NCBI GenBank assembly: GCA_037447655.1
Contig: JBBHKE010001475.1
Location: 129,309 to 183,409 of the forward strand
Origin: Zygnema cylindricum
Taxonomy: Eukaryota; Streptophyta; Zygnematophyceae; Zygnematales; Zygnemataceae
Direction of reading: 5' to 3'
Length of the DNA stretch: 54,101 nt
Below the pieces are notes generated by a model. That model was not told where the DNA came from. It did not search any database and saw only the letters and a program-made list of their open reading frames with translations. The position numbers and the translations under genes are program-made. This document shows positions 11,193-39,103 of the stretch, piece after piece; the stretch's first letter is position 1, and every line of letters begins with the position of its first letter.

Positions 11193-12734
11193 GTGACAAT
11201 CACACGGATTCAGTGCGTGACACGGATTATTCGTTCGCTTGCCGGCCGTACAAGAACGACCTGGGGGGCGATCGTACGATGTCATTCAGCGACCCAGATT
11301 CGTCGGTCTCTAGCGGGCCGTACATCTTTCAACAGTCCTGGGAGGCGATCATACGGATTCATCTGTCTCTTGCCGGCCATAAAATTCGACCGTGCTAGGA
11401 GGTGAACGTACGATTTCAGTAGGAGACCGGATTCTTCGGTCACTTGGTCAGGAATGATAAAAAATTAGTGTTGTGTATCGGGAAAAAATTATCGGGATTA
11501 GACCTATACCGATAGTTATCAGCTATCGAACGGTGAGGGGTCTCGATGTATCAGACCATTAAAATCCTTATCGGCGATAAATGGAAGGCAATATAGTATG
11601 CTATATAATAGTACTTTATAATATGCTATATTAAATTTTTCACTGTATGTAGTGTGGCATGCCACGTATGACAATTTGTGTATATCGTGAAAGCATAAGT
11701 TCAGTTCAACAGGATAAACCGTACATTTGTAGGGTATTTACCGTATATTTATCGTCGATAGTTACCAAACCGTTGATATCGCAATAAGAAAAAATATATC
11801 GGTTTTCAACATGATAACACCAGCAGAAGTCGCAAACGGTCAACCGAAACCGTGACCGACCGTTAACCGACCGCCCGCGCTGGATCCGGAACGGATTCGG
11901 TTGCCAAATTTTGGGGGTCTGGCGGTTACGGTCGGTTGACTCACCAGGAAAACAAAAACGGTCGGTTACAGTCGGTCAACCAAAAAAAATGAAAATTTTG
12001 TACTGTCCCTATAATCCAACATTCTTGTACTTTGTACTCTTTGGTATCGTGGAAGTACGTGACATCATATTAGCGTCGCAAATCTGACACGGTATTGTAG
12101 TTAGCTATTCATTTCGCAAATCATAGGGAACGCGACAAAGCGTCGCAAATCTGACAGGGTAGTACAATATTCATTTCGCAAATCTTAAGGAACGCGACAA
12201 AGCGTCGCAAATCTGACACGGTACACCGCCAATCGCTATTAGCGTAGTGTACATTAATTTCGTCCAGCTTTTTTTTATTATTATTCTCCAATAGCGTAGC
12301 TTATTCTTTTTTTTTTTGTATGCCATTTAGGGTTATGTTCCAAGTACCTCACAAAACGAAAGTACGTTGTCGGTTAAATAGTGTGGTGTAGGGTACGTAT
12401 CAGACCTTACAAATTGTACCTTTTTAAGTGAAAAAGTATATTTAATGAGTTTTAGTAACTTCGCACACATAAGATTATGTGCTCTCAAAAGGGGATAAAA
12501 GCGGGCTGTAAAATATCACGTTCGCACATATTCGACCAACAACCACGTTTCGACTGTGTGAACGTACTACTGTGTGAGCGTTGTCGTGACTGATAGTGGC
12601 TCTAACATGTGTGCGACTGAAGGTCTACCGAGTATGTTTACTTGGATACCTTGCGCGGACTAAAAAATTGCAACAATTGTGACAACGATCTTGAATAAGA
12701 GCGGAACTTCCAAAAAAGGCAAATATGATGTGGA

Positions 12735-13270
12735 AGTTCCTGATTTTTTTGATCTAATTTACGCGTGTAAATCATTGGTCACGTTTTTTAAACATAGTAA
12801 TTTACAAATCTTTTGAAAAACACATTAAAACAAGAAAACGCAACGCGGTGGAATTCTTTGCTCCGAATGCTTAAGAGTATTTACGATGCATTCAATGAGA
12901 TAAGAACAATCGCTCAAGCAAAAAATAAATTGATACTTTTTGCTTGTATCGATAAGACTCACCTTACCGAACTTATACGATTTTTGCAAAAGTTCCAAGA
13001 AGCGACCCTAAAATTGGAGAAATTCAAAGAACCAACTTTACATTTGGTTTTATTTGAACTAACGTCTCTCCATAACCATTGTAAGATAAAAAAAAACATC
13101 TTACAATGACTGTGAAAAAGAATGCCCCACCGATTCCCTAAACTTGCAAAAAGTTAAAACAACTTTTTGTGAAATTTGCACTAGCGAAGTGGGGCCTTCA
13201 TGAGTATCATATTATCACGGCTTTCTTAGATCCCCGACAAAAACAAAAGATTGAAATAATTGGGGTATCG
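12735..13270 (+). pseudogene. hAT transposase remnant
   Basis: Frameshifted pieces of a hAT transposase, including VPDFFDLIYACKSLVTFFKH (from about 12735), LKQENATRWNSLLRMLKSI (from about 12825), a later segment ending EPTLHLVLFELTSLHNH, and HEYHIITAFLDPRQK (near 13200). The TRWNS and FLDPR blocks are typical landmarks of the hAT catalytic core. At least two frame changes and stops separate them. No complete BED finger or C-terminal dimerisation region was recognised. Confidence 0.85.
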
Positions 13271-13557
13271 AAAAACCGAAATTGAAAGCGCAAGGGTCAA
13301 ACTTCGAGAACTCGCAAACGACCTCGGTGATGACGTTGATTTCGGTAGTCCTCAACGTATCACAAAAAAACGAGAAACATCGCAAAGTAAAGACGATTTC
13401 CACAATTTTTTTGGTGAGAGCGATGAGCAAAATTAGGTTCTTATTACCTAATTTCGTCACCACGAATTTTGACCCAAAAACCTTAAAAATAGTAAATAAC
13501 TCTAAAATTTTCTTTACATTATTCAACGTACTCTTTGAATCAGCGTTAACAACTCTA

Positions 13558-14174
13558 CACCGTGAATCGTAATTAGAGAAATAAAAAAATTAGAGTAAAA
13601 AAACCAAAAAAAAAAACAATTAGAGTAATGAACTCTAATTTATGTGATAGAACTTTTTCACAGAGGAAATTTACTCTAATTTATTTAAGTACTATATATT
13701 GGGTTATGTCGGCAATAAATTTCCGCGCTGAAATTATGAACACTAAATTACGTAGGCGTACAAATCTTTCAGTCCGTATAGTTTTGACGTTGTTATGACG
13801 TTAGTAATATTTGTCACGCTGAATGTCAGTTAGTGTTCACACTGACGACGATGCTGTCAACGGACGAGAGTTATGCGAACGGCTTTTTTTCGATGTGATT
13901 CATTTTTCGTTTAGTGCAGTTTCACGTGTGAGCACAATTCTATTAAATCATTATTTGTACCTTTTTACTTAAAAAAGTACAATTTTGCACGGTCGAACGT
14001 CGTCCGTACTCCACACTATTTAAAACGAACCTATATTACAATTTTTTACGCTAATTAAACTTACCTAAATTAGAATAATGAAAAAATTAGAATTGTTTAC
14101 TCTATTTGATGTGACAGCGTCGAAATTTCGAGCGACCGAATTAGAGTAATTTACTCTAATTACGATTCGCGGTG
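13558..14174. mobile_element. 617-bp MITE, CACCG/TA family, nested in the hAT element
   Basis: TIRs start CACCGTGAATCGTAATTAG and the element is flanked by TA. The interior shares the keto-rich block around ccacactatttaaaacg with 35982-36775. Confidence 0.8.
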
Positions 14175-14556
14175 TAGTATAGTTCCATTTTAAATAGTGT
14201 GGCTAATGTACAGAACTGTACCCTATTAACGAAAATGTACAAAAAATGATTTAATACATGTCGTTATGATGTACCTTTTACAAACCACGTAGTGCAAACG
14301 TCATAATAACGTGAAACTGTACATTTTGACAGAATGCGTTTTTACAAACCGCGTAGTGAAAACGTCATAATACTTTGTACTCTTTGGTATCGTGGAAGTA
14401 CGTGACATCATGATTAGCGTCGCAAATCTGCCACGGTACTGTAGTTAGCTATTCATTTCGCAAATCATAGGGAACGCGACAAATCGTAATTATTGGCTTT
14501 CATACGTCGTACAATGGTTAATTTTGTACTTTTTCGGTTACGGGCGGGCACGGTTA

Positions 14557-15330
14557 GGGAATGTCCCCATGTGCATAAGTAAGGGTTTTTTTTCTGTCGT
14601 TTTCCTGTAAAACTTAGCCCCGTACTGCCTAAGTTGCAACCGTACGAAGATATCTTAAATTTGTAGAGTACAATTTGCGTCATCCTCGAACTTAGGATGT
14701 ACAAAAATTTGTCGTCTTGTGTTTTTCGACACACTTCCACCACAAAAAACGTCATCTTCAACCTTACGTTTAAAACACATGCGCGATGTGTTTTAAAACT
14801 AGGTATTTTCGAGAAACAAATAGGAACATATATTCGCACGTGCCCTAATTTTCGAAAATTTTCATACGTTTTCCAAGGACAAAGAAAAGTACACAATTTG
14901 CTATGTTTTGTCTGTTTGGGTTCAATACGACAAATAAAGTACACAATTTGTTTGGTTTTGTCCGTTTTCGTCCAGTACGGATTTTTTTTTTTGCAGGGGT
15001 CTCGAAATTCTGATGGCATTTCACGTCGACCGGACAGGCGACGCGAAGGCAAATCGCATCTTCTTCAACCGTGAAACTGCACTGGCTGGAAGGCGGTACA
15101 TCTACAATGTCACGGTAAGACTAGCGACGTCAAAAGCAGTTCCAAAAAATAACGTGCGACCACAGATTGTAGACGTTGACAGCCGTCACAGGTATTGTCG
15201 ACGTGTACAATCGTCACAAGCGTAAGTTATGATTTCGCTTTTACCGACATATGGACACTTGAAAACCGGGTCCGGCGGATCCGCGCTAAAATAAAAAGTA
15301 AGTTCGCTAAGTTACAAGTACATGGGGACA
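14557..15330. mobile_element. Palindrome-bearing non-autonomous element nested in the hAT element
   Basis: Ends carry tgtccccatgt and acatggggaca. The interior matches 2813-3727 and 37500-38800, including the central palindrome at about 14771-14797 and the motif ttttgcaggggtctcga. The long ORFs at 14465-15052 (minus) and 14697-15074 (plus) sit in this repeat and are not credible genes. Confidence 0.65.
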
Positions 15331-15507
15331 TACACTTAGTCGCGAGAAATCGAGATTCGGTTAATTTTTATTTTCGTAAACGCTGGTCGGTTAACGGTTA
15401 ACAATTTTGGAGCGTGACATAACTCGGTCGGGCCTCGGTTACTCAGATTTTGGAAAAAAAAAACGGTCGGTTTCGGTTATGTAAAATTTTGACTTTTACG
15501 ACCTCTG

Positions 15508-18051
15508 AACACCAGTAATGATATATCGTGCCAATATATTGATTATCGATAGGCCTAAAAATGGGGCATATTCGTTATCGGCAAGTGGCTACCGATGGAC
15601 AACGTTACAAAAAATGTTATGAAAAATGGAATTTGGTTTTTAGAATTGTCAAAATTTACGGATTGAGGTGATTCTAACGATGTAAAAATGGTAGTTGACA
15701 TATGTACCCATGTAACCCTAACTATTAGATCATACTTTGTTTTGAAGTAAAGATTCTCCGTACTACACCCTACATGGCTCATAGTGTTAGTTGAAATTCT
15801 ATGGACTCCATAGTCCCACAGAATGCACAGCTCAGATTAAGCCTCTAGGAAAGCCTCAACCCACTCTAGTTCACAAAAGAACAACTGCCACCCTGGCAAT
15901 CACTAACACAGATCAGCTTCACCCCTGTGAAGACAGGTTACCCTTGAGTCCGCCGCAAAAAAAATGACTGAGATTGCTCCATTGAGCAGCTAGTTATCTC
16001 TGATCAAAGTTAGCAAATATATACAGATGGCCTCTGAGAGAGAGGACTTCTAAAAACCTCATAAAATTGCGTAAGTCCTGATCTACCTACTCACAGACCT
16101 TATCTACTAAACCCTCCGCCAATAAGAGGACTGTATAGTACACTAAAATGTACAAAAAAGTACATAAACCGCTATACTTTTTGTACGACTTCTGCACGAC
16201 ACCAATCAGAACGTTGTACTTTCCACAATCGACGCCATGGTTTTGTTCCGTTCTTCTCTAGCATCCTTTCAAAAGCTGCCACATGTCAATATGTGGTGTA
16301 TTTGGCGTAATCCGCCAATAGGGCCATATCGACTTTCGGCCCTGACGCGAACCGTCCGATTAAATATTTTCCTTTGTCTTCGGCCGTTCGATTATGCGGC
16401 GTGCAAAACTTTTCGTGCGTCCGTAACCCGCGGTAGTTCCGTGTTTGTTAATCAATTTCAATCCGTGAGATGACATTTTCCTGCTTAATTTTTTATTATT
16501 ATATAAGACCCCATATAAGTATCGGCATCGTTAATACTAACGAATACGAACAACGGCAACGATGGAGCAATAGGACCAGGGATCAAATCCTGGTCGGGTC
16601 AACTCATTTTTGTTTAGAGGTCACCTTGGCCACCAAGGAGACAGCCATGGTTTGTATCTGTCTATCTCTCTTTTGTTGTTTTGAAATCTTTAGTCCTCTC
16701 TATGACTCGGGTGTGAGGAGAGAGAGGCGGTTCAAGACTTAGAATGTTTTTGGTAAGTCCGGTTCAGTATGTACCACAATTAGTATTACAATGACACAGC
16801 GGGGAGTACACTGATGCATTCACTCTTGGGACACGCGCCATCACGAGGAAGGAAACGTTCCCGAATATCAGTCTGTTGTTTCACGAATACACCTGAGGAC
16901 CGAGATAACACGCGACAATTCATCTACAGTGCCGAATTAGGTCAAGTTTGGATGACTCAGCATGTATGGTCTACGTCGGTGTAAATATTTGTCAGAATAG
17001 AGATTTGTCTTCTTACTAATTAGTTAATTAGTGTAGAATGATATATTTCTGACATACCTTGTGTAATTCGGGTATACCCATATTTGTTTAGGTAGAAGGT
17101 AGATAGTGTACGGTTAGTTTGCCTCCGTATTTCAACAAGGCATCCGATTGGAAGATAGATTCAGTAGTGTAGTCTGCGAGTGTATATGAGTAGGACTTAG
17201 TCATTTTGTAGTCAAAGAACCTTTGTATCAAAAACTGTGTGCATTGTTTTTGATAACCTTGACTGAGAGTATCTCTCAGAATTGATGTAATATTTCTGTG
17301 TAAATTTGCATGTGTTTTCTTTGCTGTTAGATCTACATTGTGGTAGATTTATGGACCTATTGCGTGTCTATTTTGTGTTTTATTGCTTGTGAAATTTGTT
17401 AGTTGAATCGGTCTTCTGTGAGAGCTGTAATAACTTCCATTCCGAGTTTTGAATGTTATCATGGGAGATTCAATTCGTGCATTGACACCGCCGGTCATTA
17501 GAACCAATAAGAGTCACGGAGTTTCCTCCACCGTCGATGTCAGCATAATTTACTATCGCCGCGAATTGTATTTAGCGTCAATCATTTTTTCGCCACTGAA
17601 AACATCTTTTCTCCGTACACACTTGTCCAATTTTTAATTTAAGACTGCCATTTGTAAGCTGAGAATAATACCTTTCAATCGCAACCGTCAGATCCACATT
17701 CCGACAAGTGTGTACGGAGAAAAGACGTTTTAAGGGACTAAAAAAACATTAGAGCTAATTACGATTCACGGTTGTTATCGCCGCAATTTATTATTAATTA
17801 ATATTTATTTCTCGTTGCCGCGAAACCCCAAAGTTTTCCCATCGTCAACATTGACAATGAGATGCGTTTCATCTATATTCTCCACTGAATCTTCGTTGAA
17901 TTCACCTGATCACTACAGAACAACAAACAAATAAATTAAAAATAAATAAGGCATTAGTGAATACAATAAAAGGGGCAACAAGGTTAGGAAAAACAGGTGA
18001 CAGAAATAGTGTCATTGGCATACAGTAGAGAGAAACGTGATTTTTAATTAA
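15508..18051. other. Intergenic segment of unknown origin
   Basis: No exon, RNA gene or clear LTR was identified. 17551-17773 resembles a CACCG-family MITE, with inner inverted motifs acatcttttctccgtacac and its complement shared with 45337-45559. 16574-16595 forms a 7-bp-stem hairpin that superficially resembles a tRNA T arm. The whole stretch is absent from the A1-C1 arrangement. Confidence 0.4.
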
Positions 18052-18385
18052 TGTTGTGTATCGTGTAATTAATGTATTATATTACGAATTCGATATTCAA
18101 TATATCGATTATCGATCGGTCAGAGGCCTCGATATGGTACGGAAAGTTGTACGGAAAGCCTTACGAAAAAGGTACAAAAATATCGTACAGCCTTATGAGG
18201 AGCAGGGACGGGAAAATTTTTTTGACCTAGCGTCAACTTTGATATATCGCGGTACAAAATATATCGAGTTATCGGCCGATAAATCGCAAAAATATCACGA
18301 TATTGGCCTCCTCGATATATCGATTATCGTGTACCCAAAATTAGGTGCATATCGAATATCGTTTAGGGGCCTTCGATACACAACA
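18052..18385. mobile_element. 334-bp MITE with perfect TGTTGTGTATCG ends
   Basis: Begins TGTTGTGTATCG and ends with its exact complement. The interior is rich in cgatatat and tatcg motifs. Related to 7180-7560 and to the starts near 2774 and 11469. Confidence 0.75.
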
Positions 18386-19759
18386 CTAATTGATATACAA
18401 AAGAAAGGGATCAATGATTTTGACCAATTGTAAACTCAGAACTACAACGAAGAGAGAGATGGAGGGGGGATCGAATGACAAAAAAAAAAAACAAAAAAAA
18501 AACAAACAATACAAACAAGTAAACAAACACAAAAGAAAGTTATAAAAATGGGAAGAAGGCTTACCAGATTCAATCCCCTTTTTTAACACTCCCCTGTTGT
18601 AAGCCACTATCTTCTCGATGTGTTCTTACTTTCCGAGGCTATATTGCAATTTACTTTTTTGTGCCTATTTTCTTAGCATCGTTGTAACCACCTTTCGCTT
18701 TAGAGCTGATGGCAAAACATGCATCTTCACATCATGTCACATGCAAAACATTTGTCACACGTTCCCAAAACTCACTTTCACTACAATGCCCATCGTTATT
18801 GAAGTTAATATTACAAATTACATTAATTACACATTCTCGGCCGAAAATCAGGAAGTGTTTACATCGCAAAGTTATTTAAAGAAGTGGGCTAAAATCGGCA
18901 ACATCCCCTTGCACTAAATTAGTATTATATATTTTAATTTAAAATTAACATAACACCGTGCACTAAATTTGTCTTACAAATCTAAATTAGTATTATAGAT
19001 TTATATTTCAGATCAACATTGGTGTACTCCATTGTCAAAAAAAAAAAACACAAAATAAAAAATATTTACAATTATAGTGGTAAAATGAGAAAAAAAAAAA
19101 AAAAAATAAAAAAGTAAAAAAAAAAGAAAAAAAAAAAGGGAAAAAGAGAAAAAAAAAAAGGAAAAAAAAAAGGAAAAGAGAAGAGGAAAAAAACAAGAAA
19201 CATGAAAAAAGACAATGAAAAGGAAAAGTGAAAAGGAAAAAAAAAAAGGGAAAAATGACAAGGACAATAAAACCGAAAATGTTACTTTCTAACTTTTTAT
19301 AACAATCTCATTAGAAAAACTATACTAAGTAAAATTTTAAACTTTTATTCTTTGTACATTACATTTTCTGAAAGAAAAAAAAAGGATAAAAAGCATATCT
19401 GTAGAGAGACGCTAGAGAGAGAAGTCATGGATTACAGATTTAAAGACTTAAGACTGTCTGATCGAAACAAAAAAATAAAAAAAATTGTACTAAGTAATGC
19501 CTTGGAAAAAAAAAAAAAATTACATCTCCCTCCTAGATTAATACGGATTTTTCGAAACCAATACATCTCTAACTTTTTTATTATTTTCATCTAAAAATTT
19601 AATTTTAGACTCCCTAGAAAACCCTAAAAAATCCTAAAAACCCTCAAAAACCCTAATACGTAATACCTGTATTATAAATGCATTTTAGTGTGGATAAAAA
19701 AAAAGAAAAAACCTCGTTTACTTGACGCATAAAAAACAAAATCATCGAAAAAAAATCCA

Positions 19760-35119
<15,360 letters not shown>

Positions 35120-35149
35120 TTTTTTAAATCTCAAAAAAAAAAAACCTAA

Positions 35150-35400
35150 AAAAATGTCTCTAAAACCCTCAAAAATGACCCCTAAAAACCTCAAAATGAC
35201 CCTCAAGAGTCCTCAGAACCCTAAAAATAAACCTTAAAAACCCTAAAAGTTAGACCCTGAGAAAACCCCAAAAAGTCCTGAGAAAACCCCAAAAAGTCCT
35301 GAGAAAACCCTAAAATTTCCTGAGAAAACCCTAAAATTTCCTGAGAAAACCCTAAAATTTCCTGAGAAACCCTAAGAAAAGACTCTAAAAAATGAGTGAA
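35150..35400 (-). promoter_or_regulatory. Telo-box-like repeats in the MCM5 5' flank
   Basis: Within 30-280 bp of the ATG there are several aaaccctaaa motifs and a 22-bp tandem repeat (ctaaaatttcctgagaaaac), about four units at 35270-35370. AAACCCTAA (telo-box) is a known plant promoter motif in ribosomal-protein and cell-cycle genes. Because similar motifs also litter the introns, a regulatory role is inference. Confidence 0.45.
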
Positions 35401-35492
35401 AAGGAACGGATGGAAAAAAAATAAAAGCTTCAGAAAACAATCGTTGAAAATTGAAACATAAGAGAAAATGAAAAAATGAAAATCCTAAAAAG

Positions 35493-35543
35493 GGCGGGAA
35501 ATTAGGAGACCACAAATAATTTGAGACAGAAAAAGGCGGGAAA
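35493..35543 (-). promoter_or_regulatory. Two E2F-type sites upstream of MCM5
   Basis: GGCGGGAAA occurs at 35493-35501 and again at 35535-35543, in the same orientation, 42 bp apart. In the gene's direction this is TTTCCCGCC, the classical E2F consensus. The sites lie 374 and 416 bp upstream of the ATG. MCM genes of plants and animals are established E2F targets at the G1/S transition. Confidence 0.75.
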
Positions 35544-35649
35544 TACTGCGACTGGTCCTTGTGACATAAGTCACAGTACACAACGCTGCACCATGTATCG
35601 GTATTACCGTTCAATGTTTTTTTCGGCCTTTAAAAGTACAAATTTTAAA

Positions 35650-35880
35650 ACTTCTTGTTCCCCGTGCACACTTTAAATTTTAGCTTCCGTACACACCTTC
35701 AATTTTATCGTCTTGTTCTCCGTGCACTTTTTACATTATGGCTTCTTGTTCTCTCCGTGCACACTCAAAAATTTAGCTTCCGTACACATTTTACATTTAG
35801 TTTCCGTACACATTTTGAATTTAGCTTCCGTACACACTTTAAATTTTAGCTTCTTGTTCTCCGTGCACACTTGTGAAATG
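35650..35880 (+). repeat. Minisatellite (agcttccgtacacactttaaa / cttgttctccgtgcacac)
   Basis: About nine imperfect units of 22-30 bp located 530-760 bp upstream of the MCM5 ATG. No coding signal. Confidence 0.85.
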
Positions 35881-35981
35881 TCACATTTCTAAACTAAAGG
35901 GCTGAGATTAAAAGGAACACTCTTCACCTTCCAATTGGTGCATGGGTCGGAATGCATGAACAGATGTATCGTACGAATGTA

Positions 35982-36775
35982 CACCGCGAATCGTAATTAG
36001 AGTGATGAAAAAATTAGAGTACAAAAACTAAAAAAAAAAAAATAGAGTAATGAACGCTAATTTATGTGATAGAGCTGTTTCAACTATGAAGTTTACTCTA
36101 ATTTATTTAAGTACTCTAATTTGGCACGCTAATATCCTCTACTGTAAATAAGATATTCGTACAAAATTTGGCAAAACGTACAGTTTATCGTCACTATGAC
36201 GTTTGCACTACGCGGTTTGTTAAAACGCAGTTACATGATAACGGCCTGTATTAAATCACTATTTGTACTTTTTTACTTAATAAAGTACAATTCACGGTCG
36301 GAGGTCGTCCATACTCCACACTATTTAAAACGAACCTATGTTATAATTAAAAACGCTAATTAAACTTTACCTTAAATAGAATAATGAAAAAATTATAATC
36401 ATTTACTCTATTTCATGTGATAGAGTCGAAATTAGTGTGGAGTACGGACGACCTCCGACCGTGCAAAATTGTACTTTATTAAGTAAAAAAGTACAAATAA
36501 TTATTTAATACAGGTCGTTATCATGTAACTGCGTTTTAACAAACTGCGTAGTGCAAACGTCATAGTGACGATAAGCTGTACGTTTTGCCAAATTTTGTAC
36601 GAATACCTTATTTACAGTAGAGGATATTAGCGTGCCAAGTTAGAGTACTTAAATATATTAGAGTAAACTTCATAGTTGAAACAGCTCTATCACACAAATT
36701 AGCATTCATTACTCTAATTATTTTTTTAGTTTATAAACTCTAATTTTTTCATTACTCTAATTACGATTCGCGGTG
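35982..36775. mobile_element. 794-bp foldback element, CACCG/TA family
   Basis: Left and right arms of about 345 bp are near-perfect inverted repeats (left 35982 to about 36335, right about 36430-36775). Ends begin CACCGCGAATCGTAATTAG. The element is flanked by TA. There is no ORF of note. Confidence 0.9.
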
Positions 36776-36785
36776 TACTTTTTGA

Positions 36786-37105
36786 ATGAGCGTTAATAAC
36801 TCTAATACAATGCTATTTTAATCAGTGTGGCGTACGGTCGGTGTCAAAATTGTACTTTATTTAGTAAAAAAGTACAAATAATGATTTAATACCAGTCGTT
36901 ATCATGTAACTGCATTTTAACAAACCGCGTCGTGCAAACGTCATAATGACGTGAAACTGTACGCTTTGTCAAATTCTGTATGATTGCCTAATTTACAGTG
37001 GATATATTCAGCGCCTAAATTTATGCCCAAATTAGAGTTATTGATAAATTTGAGTAAATTTTTTTGTTGAAAAAGGGTCGATTACCCAAAATAGAGTTAG
37101 GGCGT
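36786..37105. repeat. Degenerate third arm of the foldback element
   Basis: Diverged copy of the right arm of 35982-36775 (agtgtggcgtacggtcgg, then ttgtactttatttagtaaaa and cgtcataatgacgtgaaac) immediately downstream. It lacks clear outer termini. Confidence 0.7.
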
Positions 37106-38991
37106 GTCCCCATGTAACTGAAACTTTGATACGTTACTTTGGATTTTAGGGCAGATTTTACGGTGTAATTTTCAAAGTGTGCCTATGTCAATCATTACTT
37201 GCGCCTTCATTACTTCAAATATGTGACAGTTGTAGACGTCTACAAAATATGGGACAGTCTACGATAGTACGAAACGAAATGTAGACGACTAAGAAACTTC
37301 CTAAAATTAGTGACGTCCACAAAAATGGCGACGGTTGTAGACGTCGTGTTTTTTGTGACATTGTAGATGTTTAGGGTTTTGTGACATTGCGAAGTCATGC
37401 TACTGTACCTTGCAAAGTCATGCTACCTTGTGACGTCATCAACACGTAAACTTTCCGCCATGGTTTTTCGATGTCTTTTTCTTACCATTTATCATTCGAT
37501 ATGTCATTATTGCGACCGTACGAAGAAATCGCAAATTTATAGAGTACAATTTGCGTCATTCTCGAACTTAGGATGTACGGATATTTGTCGTCTTGCGTTT
37601 TTTCGACCCACTGTCACGTCATCTTCAAACTTATCATAAAACACATCGGCAATGTGTTTTAAGCTAAGTAAATCCGTTTACACCAATAATAAAATATATT
37701 CTCACGTGTGAAAGTTTTGAAAAAAAATTGACGACTGGAAAAAGTACAAGGTTGTTTGTTTTTGTCAGCATGCACCTTGTACGTTTTTTTTTTTGCAAGG
37801 GTCTCGAGGCTGCAGTGTCATTTCACGCTTAGTTGAAAAATCCGCGAAGGTGAAAAATCTGCGAAGTCATGGCGGCCGGACAGGAGAGGTTTATGCAAAG
37901 GCATGTCGTACAGCCACGGCTGCAAGGCTGCACGTCTACGATGTCACGCAATGACATGCGACATACCGAATCGTTTAAAAAATTACGATGTGTCTTGTGA
38001 CGCTTCAAAAAGTTTCAAAAAAATACTGTGCGGCAAAGACAAATTGTACACGGTGATAGCCGTCATGGGTATTGTCGACGTATACAATCGTCACAAACTT
38101 AAGTAAAAAATTTGATTAAACATAGGTTATGGCCCCATGTGGCTAAATTCGGGTTTTTTTCTATCGTTTTCATTTCAAACTTAGCGCCGTAATGCCTAAG
38201 CTGCGACCGTACGAAGAAATCGCAAATTTGTATAGTATAATTTGCGTCATTCTCTATCTTAGGATGTACGGAAATTTGTCGTCTTACGTTTTTTTGACCC
38301 ACTGTCACGTCATCGTCAAACTTATCATAAAACACATCGGCAATGTGTTTTAAGCTAAATAAAATTCGTTTACACCAATAGGAAAACAATTTTTCACGTG
38401 TGAAATTTTTTCAAAATTTTTTGACGAAAAGAAAAGTACAGGGTTGCTGGGTTTTGTCTAGTAATACCTTGTACGGTTTTTTTTGCAGGGGTCTCGATGT
38501 TACAGTGTCATTTCACGCAAAGTTGAAAAATGTGCGAAGGTGAAAAACCTGCGAAGTCATAGCGGCTGGACATGCGAGGTTTACGCAAAGGCATGTTGTA
38601 CAGCCACGGCTGCAAGGCTGTACGTATACGATGTCACGCAATGACACGCGACATGCTAAACCGTTTTAAAAATTACAATGTGTGTTGCGACGCTCCAAAA
38701 AGTTTCGAAAAAATACAGTGCGGCAAAGACAAATTGTATACGGTGACAGCATTCACGGGTATTTTTGACGTATACGGTCGTCACAAAATTAAGTAACAAT
38801 CTCCAGAGAATACATAGAGACACTTGAAATCCGGGTCTGCCGGATCCGCGCTAAAATCCAAAGTAAGTACGCTAAGTTACAACTACATGGGGCCGTACCA
38901 ATATAGGGACACCTAAAACCCGAGTTTGCCAGATCCGCGCTAAAATACAAAGTAAGTTCGCTAAGTTACACTTACATGGGGCCGTACCCTA
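37106..38991. mobile_element. Composite palindrome-bearing non-autonomous element with tandem internal units
   Basis: Outer ends GGGCGTGTCCCCATGT (left) and the complement of GGGTACGGCCCCATGT (right). Two internal units of about 690 bp, at 37505-38105 and 38198-38800, match each other and 14557-15330 and 2813-3727. The right terminal repeat is itself duplicated (38860-38895 and 38945-38991). Short ORFs inside are not convincing. Confidence 0.7.
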
Positions 38992-39103
38992 ATAACGATA
39001 CACGGTGTTGTGTACTATCATGAATCTAAACGAACCATAGTTCAAAAGTAGGTGTAAGTACACCCATACAATATTCCTATTGAACGCAAAAAATACAATA
39101 TAC

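Larger units (their letters stand above)
8441..11600. repeat. Segmental duplication block A, copy 2
   Basis: Counterpart of 1-3824. It lacks the 915-bp element, carries a much longer 20-bp array, and is followed by a 7.0-kb segment (11601-18604) that is absent between A and C in copy 1. Confidence 0.9.
11824..15507 (+). mobile_element. hAT superfamily transposon, 3.7 kb, decayed
   Basis: The ends are inverted repeats: CAGAAGTCGCAAA at the left and the complement of CAGAGGTCGTAAAA at the right. The element is flanked on both sides by the perfect 8-bp direct repeat AACACCAG. Subterminal regions at both ends carry clustered CGGTCGGTT motifs. Inside are transposase fragments (12735-13270) and two nested non-autonomous elements (13558-14174, about 14557-15330). 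The TIR form, 8-bp duplication and transposase together identify hAT. Confidence 0.9.

Noticed and set aside
14465-15052. 195-residue minus-strand ORF
   Set aside because: Lies inside a repeated non-autonomous element nested in the hAT transposon. Other family copies do not keep the frame.
16574-16595. tRNA gene (T-arm-like hairpin gaccagg/cctggtc)
   Set aside because: No acceptor, D or anticodon arms can be built around it, and the loop has eight bases. A tRNA-derived SINE remains possible but is unsupported.
18618-18917. 99-residue ORF in block C copy 2
   Set aside because: Disrupted in block C copy 1 while the nearby MCM5 exons are kept intact, so there is no sign of selection.
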